A model generated the notes under the pieces. The model saw only the letters and a list, made by a program, of their open reading frames with translations. It was not told where the DNA came from and made no database searches. Positions 50,835-58,684 of a stretch of DNA of 64,000 nt are shown here, piece by piece. Origin of the DNA: Janthinobacterium sp. LM6 (GTDB lineage Bacteria; Pseudomonadota; Gammaproteobacteria; Burkholderiales; Burkholderiaceae_D); NCBI RefSeq assembly GCF_002002885.1, contig NZ_CP019510.1, forward strand, positions 2,666,001-2,730,000. Direction: 5' to 3'. The translations under genes were made by a program, and so were the position numbers. The stretch's first letter is position 1, and each line of letters starts with the position of its first letter.

Positions 50835-53069
50835 TTAAAACGCCGTGCGCACGGCCAGGCTGACGTTGCGCGGTTCGCCCCAGAACACGCTGTCGTAGAA
50901 GCCTATGGTGCGGTAGTACTTTTTATCGAGCAAGTTATTCACGTTCAGCTGCACGCTGGCGTGGCGGTTGATGGCATAGCTGGCCATGGCGTTGACCAGT
51001 GCATAGCCCGCCTGCGGGATATTCGTCATCTCGCTTGACGGCGGGCGGCCGTACCACGATTCGCTGTAGATGGCGCTTTGCGCCGTCAGGCTGGCGCCCG
51101 CTTTCAGCCCTGCCAGGCGGCCGTCGAAGCGGTAGCTGGTAGCCAGGCGCAGCAAATGGCGCGGCTGCGTGGTGGCGGCGCGGCTGCCATCGGCCTCGGC
51201 CGCGTGCAGATAGGTATAGCCGCCGCTCGCTTCCCAGCCGGGAGACAATTGGCCGGAAACGTCGAACTCGACGCCCTTGGCCGTCACGCCGGCGCCGTTG
51301 GCCACCATGGCCTGGCTGCCGTCGGGCAGCAAAAAGCCGGGCGGCACGGAGCGGTCGAGTTCCGCCAGATTCTTTTTCTTCGTGTGGAACAGGGCGGCCG
51401 ATGCATTCAGCTTGCCTTCATAGAATTCGCCCTTGATGCCCAGTTCCGCATTGTCGCCCGTTTCCGGCGCCAGGAACTGGTTGTTGCGGTCCTTGCTCGA
51501 TTGCGGATTGAACAGCTGCGTGAAGCTGGCGTAGGCCGAATACTGCTTGTTGATGTCGAACACGGCGCCCACGTATGGCGTGACTTCATTGCGCGTTTCC
51601 ACAAAGTTACTGCTGTTCGTGTGCACGCCTTGCGTGTTGTAGTTGCGCCTTTCCGTGCGGTAAGTACTGCTGCGCGCGCCGATGATCACATGCAGCGGGT
51701 CGGCCAGGCTCAAACGCGTGGCCACATAACCGCCCGCCAGGCGCGTCACGGTTTCCGTGTGCGAGCCGTCCGGGGTGAACACGGGGCGGGGGATGTTGCC
51801 CGTCCAGCTGCGGTAATCAGGGACCAAAGGTTCATAGTCGATTTTCGCCTTGCCGCCTATCGCATTGTCTTGGCCGTTATTGCCATTCCAGCCGACGATG
51901 GCCGTGTGCTTGCGTCCCAGCAAGGTAAATGGCCCGCTGGCGTAGACGTCGAAATTGTCGCTGTACTTTTTGCCCGCGCCCCAGGCGCCCGTCCACAGTT
52001 CCATGCCTTTGCCGGTGGCGGGATCGGGATAACCTCTACCCGCATACAGAACGGTGGTGCGGTTCGTGCTTTCCGTGCGCGCATAGCCGAGGTGCATATT
52101 CCAGTTGCCGGGCAGGCGCTGGTCCACCGACGCGAATACCGTGTGCTGCTTGTTGGCCCAGGTGCTCCATGGCGCCGTCCAGCTGGTGTTGCGCGGCAAA
52201 TTCGCCAGGCTGCCGTCCGCGTTCCAGTAGGGTACGGCGCCCCAGGTGGCGCCCGTAGGCTGGTTGTCCTGGAAGTCGACGCCCGCCGTCAGCAGGGTGC
52301 CGGGACGCAAGTCCGCCTCGACGATGAGCATGCCGACCGTCTTGCGTTCGTGATACATGTCCAGGTAGGAATCGCGTTTTTGCCAGGCCAGGGCCGTGCG
52401 CGCGCGCACGCTGCCTGCCGCGTTCAGCGGCGTGGACAGGTCGGCCTCGATCCTCTGGTCATCCCAGCGGCCCATGATGAGGCCGGCGCTGGCCTGGAAT
52501 TCCTTCGTCGGGCGCTTGCGTATCATGTTGATGGTGGCCGACGGGTCGCCTTTGCCGCCCATCAGGCCGGTGGCGCCGCGCACGACCTCGATGCGGTCGT
52601 ACAAAATCGTGTCTTGCAGCGGCGCATTGCCGCCGCGCGCCATGCCGTCGATCTGGATATTGTTGATGCCGAAGCCGCGCGCACTAAACGTCGTGCGTTC
52701 CGTGTCGTTCTGGTTCACCTGGATGCCCGTCGTCTGCGCCAGCGCCTGGTCCAGGCGCACGGCGCCCAGGTCGTCGAGCAACTGGCGCGTGATGACGCTG
52801 ACCGATTGCGGCGTTTCGCGCAGGGACAGGTCCATGCGCGTGGCGCTGCGCGCTTCGCCTGTCGTGTACGACTGCGTGCCTTCGGTGCTGGCCATCGACT
52901 GGCCCAGCACGGTGACGGCCGGCATGGTGACGTCGGCCGCAGCGGCGTCGGCGGCCTGGGTCGGCAAGACTGTGCCGGCGGCTAGGCTCAGCAGGGCGAC
53001 GTGTAACAGGCGGGGGAGGGGGCGCAAGGCGGGCTGGCGCGAAGAAGAGAGGACGGTGGTCGATTGCAT
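50835..53069 (-). CDS. TonB-dependent siderophore receptor
   Basis: A 744-residue outer-membrane receptor. A signal peptide (about 1-39) is followed by a TonB-box-like VTMPAVTVLGQ, a plug domain (LRETPQSVSVITRQLLDD, then FSARGFGINNIQIDGMARGGN, then EVVRGATGLMGGKGDPSATINMIRKRP) and a 22-strand barrel that ends in Phe (NVSLAVRTAF). The plug pattern fits ferrichrome/ferric-pyoverdine type receptors (FhuE/FpvA). No STN signalling domain is present. A Fur-box-like site lies upstream at 53230-53248. Confidence 0.93.
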   Translation of the reverse strand: MQSTTVLSSSRQPALRPLPRLLHVALLSLAAGTVLPTQAADAAAADVTMPAVTVLGQSMASTEGTQSYTTGEARSATRMDLSLRETPQSVSVITRQLLDDLGAVRLDQALAQTTGIQVNQNDTERTTFSARGFGINNIQIDGMARGGNAPLQDTILYDRIEVVRGATGLMGGKGDPSATINMIRKRPTKEFQASAGLIMGRWDDQRIEADLSTPLNAAGSVRARTALAWQKRDSYLDMYHERKTVGMLIVEADLRPGTLLTAGVDFQDNQPTGATWGAVPYWNADGSLANLPRNTSWTAPWSTWANKQHTVFASVDQRLPGNWNMHLGYARTESTNRTTVLYAGRGYPDPATGKGMELWTGAWGAGKKYSDNFDVYASGPFTLLGRKHTAIVGWNGNNGQDNAIGGKAKIDYEPLVPDYRSWTGNIPRPVFTPDGSHTETVTRLAGGYVATRLSLADPLHVIIGARSSTYRTERRNYNTQGVHTNSSNFVETRNEVTPYVGAVFDINKQYSAYASFTQLFNPQSSKDRNNQFLAPETGDNAELGIKGEFYEGKLNASAALFHTKKKNLAELDRSVPPGFLLPDGSQAMVANGAGVTAKGVEFDVSGQLSPGWEASGGYTYLHAAEADGSRAATTQPRHLLRLATSYRFDGRLAGLKAGASLTAQSAIYSESWYGRPPSSEMTNIPQAGYALVNAMASYAINRHASVQLNVNNLLDKKYYRTIGFYDSVFWGEPRNVSLAVRTAF

Positions 53070-53229
53070 TATTTTCCTGGAGTATTTTTAGTCGTGTGTG
53101 TTCCTATCTCGTCTGGCGAGTGGCGCAGTAGCTGGGGGATGGCGTGACGCTGGCCCGGGATCTGGCTCGGATAGCAGTTCCACCCGCGCATGGCAGTGGA
53201 AAGGTCGTGCATGATTCCGTTCACATTAT

Positions 53230-53248
53230 GTGAATAAGAATCATTATC
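53230..53248 (-). promoter_or_regulatory. Fur-box-like site before the siderophore receptor
   Basis: GTGAATAAGAATCATTATC closely matches the 19-base Fur consensus (inverted GATAAT half-sites). It lies 161 bases from the receptor start in a 326-base gap that also serves the gene at 53396. Nothing else recognisable is in that gap. Confidence 0.6.
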
Positions 53249-53395
53249 AATATAGGTGGTATTTGCCAAATAATCAAGCGCGCGCACCAAAGGAGTGCAG
53301 GCAGCCGAGTACACGCCGCCCAAGGGCGGCGCATCGTCCGGCCTTCTGCGATAATGCAGGCGCTGATAAAATATTTTCCTCATTGAAAGAAATGC

Positions 53396-54268
53396 ATGCG
53401 TACATGGATCGCTTGTGCCGGATGGTTGTGTGTCGTGTCGCTGGGCCAGGCCCAGGAGCACGCGCCGCCGGCCATCCCCGCGCCGCTGCAGAGCGCCAGC
53501 GCGCCGCCCGCTGCCGTCGTGCCGCCACCGCCCGTGCCGCCGCCCCCTGCGCCAGCCACGCCAGCCACGCCCGTGGCGCCGGCGGCGCCGGCGAGCGCCG
53601 AGGAAACCTTGCCATCGCAAACGGTGACGGTCACCGCCAGCAGCGACGCCAAGGCGCCGCGCGTGCGCTTCACGGCTTACCGCGACAGTTATCTGACGGC
53701 CAGGAAAGTGTGGCAAGTGTCGAGCGGCAGCGTAGTCATGGCCCTGCGCCTGATTCCGGCCAAGCTGAGCGCCACCATCGACGACGTGCGCGTGGCCTTG
53801 CAAGGCAATGGCGCTCCCATGCCGATCAAGGTGTCCGACGGCGGCGTGTTCGTCGTGCCGCTCAACGAAGACATCGCCGCGCAGGACGGTACCTTCCTGG
53901 TGAATAAGAGCAGGGGCGAACTGACGGCCAATATCGTGCTCCAGCCGTCCGTGGCGCGCGATGCCTGGAACGTCAAGCGCGTGGGGCAGGTCTTGCAGGA
54001 CGCCCGGCGCGCCGTGCGGGCCATCACGCCGTGGTACAAGCGGCCGTTCGCCAGCGACGTGCAATCGCTGGCGTTTTGCGCTGCCGAGCGGGGCAGCGCG
54101 CTGCAACTGGTCGAAGGCGAGCAGCTGATCGCCACCCTGCCCATGAACGAGGCCGCCGTCAACGACATCAACCAGCCCGTGTTTTGCAAGATTTTCGATG
54201 GCGAAGACAAATACCCGGGACACTACCGCGTCGTCTTGCCCGAGCAGGCCACGGTGCTGCTGCTGTAA
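53396..54268 (+). CDS. Secreted proline-rich periplasmic protein, unknown
   Basis: A 290-residue protein with a signal peptide (about 1-20) and a Pro/Ala linker at about 24-68. A globular domain follows (FTAYRDSYLTARKVWQVSSGSVVMALRLIPA, then GQVLQDARRAVRAITPWYKRP, then FCKIFDGEDKYPGHYRVVLPEQATVLLL). The linker suggests a periplasmic or cell-envelope spacer. I do not recognise the domain. It is divergent from the siderophore receptor and may share iron control. Confidence 0.7.
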   Translation: MRTWIACAGWLCVVSLGQAQEHAPPAIPAPLQSASAPPAAVVPPPPVPPPPAPATPATPVAPAAPASAEETLPSQTVTVTASSDAKAPRVRFTAYRDSYLTARKVWQVSSGSVVMALRLIPAKLSATIDDVRVALQGNGAPMPIKVSDGGVFVVPLNEDIAAQDGTFLVNKSRGELTANIVLQPSVARDAWNVKRVGQVLQDARRAVRAITPWYKRPFASDVQSLAFCAAERGSALQLVEGEQLIATLPMNEAAVNDINQPVFCKIFDGEDKYPGHYRVVLPEQATVLLL

Positions 54269-54275
54269 TTAACTG

Positions 54276-54674
54276 CTAATTGGGCTGGCGCTGCACCATT
54301 TCCAGCGCCGCCGCCAGGGCCAGGTCCATCGTAGCCTGGTGAAAGATCAGCCATTGCGGCAACAGCGACAGCGCATGGCGCCCCTGTTCCAGGTCGCCTT
54401 CATCGACGGCAGCCCAGGCATGGTGCAGGCCGCTGAGCACGCGCGCATGCTGTTCGCGGTGGTTGGCCAGCGAGGGAAAGGCGATCTGCTCCATCAAATC
54501 CTCTTCTTCGCGGAAATCGCGCTCGACGGCCGCGATCAGCTCGCGAAACGCCATGCTGAAATGCTGGTCGCCCAACTGCTGCAGCCGCGCCAGTTCCTGA
54601 AACAGCGCCTCATGCGCCTCGTCGATGACGGGAACGCCCAGCGCCATCTCATCCTTCCAATCCGATTTACCCAT
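54276..54674 (-). CDS. Bacteriohemerythrin
   Basis: A 132-residue hemerythrin-like protein that should bind a di-iron site and O2. The ligand pattern is present: EAHEALFQE, then EEEDLMEQIAFPSLANHREQHARV, then FHQATMDLAL. The ATG at 54674 follows GGAG. Such proteins store or deliver oxygen or sense it. Its start is upstream of the cruciform element. Confidence 0.9.
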   Translation of the reverse strand: MGKSDWKDEMALGVPVIDEAHEALFQELARLQQLGDQHFSMAFRELIAAVERDFREEEDLMEQIAFPSLANHREQHARVLSGLHHAWAAVDEGDLEQGRHALSLLPQWLIFHQATMDLALAAALEMVQRQPN

Positions 54675-54874
54675 GCTGATGCTCCAGGTTAAGTCCGTCA
54701 CGGTGCGAAGCGGACTGTTCCAGTGTGGGCGCAGCGAAGGGCGAAATCCATGATCTGGATCAAAAGTATGGTGAAGAGGGAAAGAGGAAAACAAGACAAA
54801 AACAAATGGACGAAGGGAACAATTCCCCACCCGCAACAAAGCGGTTTTTAATTTTAAAGCTGAACACCACTAGC

Positions 54875-54978
54875 GAGCGCCGCTGAAAAACGCCGCTGGC
54901 AAGGCGTCTTTGACGCAGACAGTACGCGAGTACGGCAAGTCAAAGCAACGCAGTCAGCGGTGTTTTCTCAGCCGCGCG
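54875..54978. repeat. Large imperfect palindrome (cruciform element)
   Basis: GCGCCGCTGAAAAACGCCGC near 54877 is nearly the reverse complement of the sequence at 54955-54975 (GTCAGCGGTGTTTTCTCAGC). TTTGAC/GTCAAA pair further in, and the centre is GTAC-GCGA-GTAC. The arrangement mirrors the egtD-egtB element (11748-11879), including GTAC at the centre. No ORF is seen in it. Confidence 0.55.
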
Positions 54979-54980
54979 TC

Positions 54981-55136
54981 TTATTGCCGAGGCCAGTGGG
55001 CCCACATGCCTTGCGCATCGACATTCGGCACCTGCAATTGCTGCCCGGCAGATGTCTGCATCGCGTCGCGCAGCACGAGGGGTACGAGCAGCAAGGCCGA
55101 CAGGGCAAGGCAAGCCAGCACTTTGAGCGTCAACAT
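54981..55136 (-). CDS. Small membrane-anchored protein
   Basis: A 51-residue ORF with GGGAGAC before its ATG at 55136. A single hydrophobic segment (about 3-24, TLKVLACLALSALLLVPLVL) is followed by a short soluble tail (AHWPRQ). It could be an anchored peptide or a cleaved signal. No family is recognised. Its stop abuts the cruciform element. Confidence 0.5.
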   Translation of the reverse strand: MLTLKVLACLALSALLLVPLVLRDAMQTSAGQQLQVPNVDAQGMWAHWPRQ

Positions 55137-55287
55137 GGTCGTCTCCCGGTGTCCCGGCGGCGGCGCGGGGATGCGGCGCCTGCCGGTCACTTCCTTATGT
55201 ACTACCATGCTTGCAGTTTAGTTCATCTGATTGAAACTTCAATTTATTGCTGTGATGCACCGCACCAGTTCGCCCGTTGCCGGGAGC

Positions 55288-55458
55288 TTATTTCGCCTTG
55301 CGGCTGCGCCGCGGCTTGCCTGTTGGCGGCAGGAAGGAATCGAACCACACTTGCGTCAATTGCCGCGTATTTTTCGCCGCCTCGCGCTTGACGGCGGCCG
55401 TCGCATGGCCGCGCGCCGTGTTGGCGATGCGGTTGGCGGCGCTCAGGTACATGCTCAT
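55288..55458 (-). CDS. Small basic protein, unknown
   Basis: A 56-residue ORF. The helical middle (SAANRIANTARGHATAAVKREAAKNTRQLTQVWFDSFLPPTG) is followed by a basic end (KPRRSRKAK). No ribosome site is obvious, so the call rests on composition. The last codons look like a nucleic-acid-binding tail. It lies between the small membrane protein and the flavoreductase on the same strand. Confidence 0.4.
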   Translation of the reverse strand: MSMYLSAANRIANTARGHATAAVKREAAKNTRQLTQVWFDSFLPPTGKPRRSRKAK

Positions 55459-55610
55459 TCAGGGGTTTTTCATGGGAAGCCTCGCAGACAGTGGGTGGGG
55501 CGGCGCGGGTTTGTCGCCCTGCCGCCATGCCCTCACTGTAGTCCGATGGCTGGCGCCGACCGTGCGCCGGCCCACATAGCCGGGCGGCGCCGGCGATGGC
55601 TTGATCCAGG

Positions 55611-58148
55611 TCAATACACGTCGCGGCGGTAGCGTCCGGCCGCCAGCAGGGCGTCGAGTCCCTCCTGGCCCAGCATTTCTTGCAGTACAGCATCGATTCC
55701 TGCCGCCATGCCCTGCAGGCTGCCGCACACGTAGACGATGGCGCCTTGCGCCAGCCAGTCGCGCAGCTCGCCGGCGCTGGCGCGCAGGCGGTCTTGCACG
55801 TATTCACGCTTGCGGGCATCGGCGCCATCGCGCGAAAAGACGCGGTCCAGGCGAACCAGGTGGCCGGCGTCCAGCCAGCCTTGCAACTCTGCGCCGCAGA
55901 CGCTGTCAAAAGCTTGCTGGCGCTCGCCGAACAGCAGCCAGTTGCGGGCCAGTCCCGCCCGCTGGCGCGCGCGCAAGTGCGAGCGCAGGCCGGCCAGGCC
56001 GGAACCGTTGCCGATATAAATGCAGGGCACGTCGACCAGGGCGGGGGCGAAGGCCGGATTGGCTTGCAGGCGCAGGCGGATGGCGGCGTCCAGCGGAGCG
56101 AAACGCGTCAGCCAGCCGGAGCCGAGGCCATGGCCTTGATTTTCCTCGCCCGCATGGCGTTCCTGGCGCACCAGCAACTGCAGTTCGCCATCGGACGGCA
56201 GCGAGGCGATCGAGTAGCTGCGCGGCGCGTGATGGGCATTGCTGGCATCGCCATCGCTGCCGTCCGCATTGCAGGGAATGATTTCCGCCAGCGCGCCCGC
56301 TTCCCAGCTGGCGCCGGCCGGGCCCGTCAACGTGATCTCATGCAGTTCGCCGCCCTGGCTGCCCGGGTTGAGCAGCACGCGGCGCGCCAGGCGCCACTCG
56401 CCATACGACGCTGCTTCCTGCACGCCGATGGCGTCGATGGCGCTGCCGCTGCAGCGGGCCAGCGCTGTGGACCAGCCGGCCAGGGCGGCGGGGTCGTGCT
56501 TGTCCACTTCGATCAGCGGGAACAGGGGCGTGGCGCCCAGCGTTTGCAATTGTTGCGCCAGCGCATGGCCGAAGCCGCAAAAGGCGCTGTAATGGCGGTC
56601 GCCCAGGGCCAGCATGCCGAAATCGAGGCCCGCCAGCGGCGTGCCCGAGGTTTGCTGCAGCAGGCGCGCGAAGCGGCGCGTGCCGTCCGGCGCCTCGCCT
56701 TCGCCAAAGGTGCTGGCGACGATCAGGGCCCGTTCGTACTGGCGCAATTGCGCGGGATCGAATTGGTCCAGCGACTGCACGTCGACGGCCACGCCCGCCT
56801 GCTGCAGGGCGCGCGCGCTTTCCAGGGCCAGGCGCTCGGCCTGGCCCGACTGGCTGGCGTAGGCCACCAGGGTCGGCAAGCCCGTGTCCGTCTTGCCCGG
56901 CATGCCAGCCAGCAGGGCCCGCTGCGCCTGCACGGCCCGCTTGGCCTTGCGGCGGCCCAGGTACAGCATCCAGCCCGTGATGGCGAACAGGGGCAGGCCC
57001 AGGCTGGCCAGGGTGACGATGATGCGGCCCGGTAAACCAAAATACGTGCCCATGTGCAGCGGATAAATGATGTTGACGAGGCGCGCCCCCAGCGCTTGCT
57101 GGCTGTATGGTTCGTTTTCCGTCACCGCGCCGTCGGCCGCTGCAATGCTCATGCGGCTGCGCGCCCGCTCGTGCGGCGCGTCGCTGGCCAGCCACGTGAA
57201 TTGCACGGCTTCGCCGGCGCGTGTCGGCAGGCGCACGCTGGCCAGGGTCCAGCCGGCCGCGTGCTGCTGGAAGCTGCTCCAGGCCGGGCCGAGATCGACG
57301 GGAGGCGCATCTTTCTTCGCTGAACCCTTTTTCGTGGGCGCCTGCGCCGTGCGCGGGGGCTTGCCGGCCCAGGCGTCGATATTGTCGCGCACCACGTCAT
57401 AGCTCCAGTAAATGCCCGTCAGGGTCAACGCCACGTAGACCACCAGGCACCAGGTGCCGGCCACGGCGTGCAGATTCCACAGGAAGGAGCGGCCCTTCAG
57501 CGCGGGATCGAAGGTCAGCCAGGTGCGCCAGTCCAGCGGACGGCGGGGCCAGCGCAGATACAGGCCGGACAGGGCCAGTCCCAGCAGGCACAGGGCCAGC
57601 GCGCCCGCCACTTGCCGGCCCGGCTCGCGCGGCAGCAGCAGCCAGCGGTGCAGCGATTCCGTCCACTCGAAAAAGCCCGCGCCCGCCAGCGCCGGCTGGG
57701 CCGCGCCCGTGTACGGGTGGACATAAATGGACTCGCCGCGCCGCTGGCCATTCTTCGGCGCGAAGAATAAACGAGGCGCCGCGCCCGCCTCCGCATACAT
57801 GGTGATGGAGGCGACGCGCTGGCCATGTTCGGCAGCGGCAATGTTGCTCAGCTGGCCAGGCGTCAGCGGCGCGCGCGTTTCCACGGCCACATGGCGCACG
57901 CCGGGATTCATGACATCGAGCAATTCATCCTTGAAGGCCAGGGTGGCGCCGCTCAGGCCGATGATCACCAGCACCGTGCCGGCCGTGATGCCGATCAACC
58001 AGTGCAATTGAAACCAGACCTGCTTCCAGCTCCAGTGCCAGCGCCGTTGCGGCGGGTTGGCGGCAGGCTGGCGTTGCTGTTGGCGGGTCTCCGGCGCCTC
58101 GTCGGCGCTGGCGCGCAACTGGGGTTGTGGAAGGGAGGAGGTCGTCAT
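55611..58148 (-). CDS. PepSY membrane protein fused to flavodoxin and FAD/NAD(P) reductase
   Basis: An 845-residue fusion. The N-terminal half is a PepSY-associated membrane protein with four helices (about 45-65, 180-200, 230-250 and 370-390). A flavodoxin-like domain follows (about 430-570, YASQSGQAERLALESARAL, ASTFGEGEAPDG), then a ferredoxin-reductase-like FAD/NAD(P)H domain (about 570-845, RSYSIASLPSDG, IYIGNGSGLAGL, VYVCGSLQGM). The layout resembles sulfite-reductase-type ferric reductases that free iron from siderophores. I prefer ATG 58148 over 58172, which lacks a ribosome site. Confidence 0.82.
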   Translation of the reverse strand: MTTSSLPQPQLRASADEAPETRQQQRQPAANPPQRRWHWSWKQVWFQLHWLIGITAGTVLVIIGLSGATLAFKDELLDVMNPGVRHVAVETRAPLTPGQLSNIAAAEHGQRVASITMYAEAGAAPRLFFAPKNGQRRGESIYVHPYTGAAQPALAGAGFFEWTESLHRWLLLPREPGRQVAGALALCLLGLALSGLYLRWPRRPLDWRTWLTFDPALKGRSFLWNLHAVAGTWCLVVYVALTLTGIYWSYDVVRDNIDAWAGKPPRTAQAPTKKGSAKKDAPPVDLGPAWSSFQQHAAGWTLASVRLPTRAGEAVQFTWLASDAPHERARSRMSIAAADGAVTENEPYSQQALGARLVNIIYPLHMGTYFGLPGRIIVTLASLGLPLFAITGWMLYLGRRKAKRAVQAQRALLAGMPGKTDTGLPTLVAYASQSGQAERLALESARALQQAGVAVDVQSLDQFDPAQLRQYERALIVASTFGEGEAPDGTRRFARLLQQTSGTPLAGLDFGMLALGDRHYSAFCGFGHALAQQLQTLGATPLFPLIEVDKHDPAALAGWSTALARCSGSAIDAIGVQEAASYGEWRLARRVLLNPGSQGGELHEITLTGPAGASWEAGALAEIIPCNADGSDGDASNAHHAPRSYSIASLPSDGELQLLVRQERHAGEENQGHGLGSGWLTRFAPLDAAIRLRLQANPAFAPALVDVPCIYIGNGSGLAGLRSHLRARQRAGLARNWLLFGERQQAFDSVCGAELQGWLDAGHLVRLDRVFSRDGADARKREYVQDRLRASAGELRDWLAQGAIVYVCGSLQGMAAGIDAVLQEMLGQEGLDALLAAGRYRRDVY

Positions 58149-58220
58149 GGCGGCTTTCGATGGCGCCGCCATGCAGGGGCGTCAGGCATGGCGGGGAAGA
58201 AGGAAGGCTGACATATTAAC

Positions 58221-58239
58221 GCAAACGAGAATCATTCGC
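58221..58239 (-). promoter_or_regulatory. Fur-box-like site before the flavoreductase
   Basis: GCAAACGAGAATCATTCGC matches the Fur consensus best in its second half (GAGAATCATTCGC). It lies 73 bases upstream of the fusion gene and could act on it. Confidence 0.55.
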
Positions 58240-58329
58240 AAATGATGGCAAGGACCCTGGAGCCGGAGAAAAGAGCCACGGAATTGAAAAATGCTGACAT
58301 TGATAATTTACATCACAGTGAAATTATGT

Positions 58330-58348
58330 AAAAATAAAAATCATTCTC
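58330..58348 (+). promoter_or_regulatory. Fur-box-like site before the Fiu-like receptor
   Basis: The AATCATTCTC core at 58339-58348 sits in an AT-rich stretch. Next to it TTTACAT (58307-58313) and ATGTAAA (58326-58332) form an inverted repeat. The 536-base gap 58149-58684 otherwise holds only a shadow ORF; no further genes are visible. Confidence 0.5.
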
Positions 58349-58684
58349 ATTCGCAACTATGAGCGGATCCTGAATCGTTGAACATGCGCTGCGGATACAG
58401 GCGGACCCGCCTGGCAGGCAAGTCCGGCAGCTCCTTGCTTCGTTTTTCCGTGCAAGCCATTGACGATTTCAGCGACCAGTACGCCTGCCAGCATGGCTGG
58501 CTGTCTCACCGGCGCAGGACACTTCCTACAGCAATGACAATATCGCGCTCCGCCCGGCTTGTCCCGGGCGCCGCGCATGACGGTGCTGTGGCAGTTTTGT
58601 AGTACCCAAGCAAGCATGGCCAGCCAGGCGCTACGGCGCATTCGCCAGCTATATTCAGCCCACTTGATAGATTGAAAGAACACG

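Noticed and set aside
58378-58602. 74-codon ORF upstream of the Fiu-like receptor
   Set aside because: No ribosome site, an Arg/Ser-rich product with no domain, and it lies in the regulatory gap.
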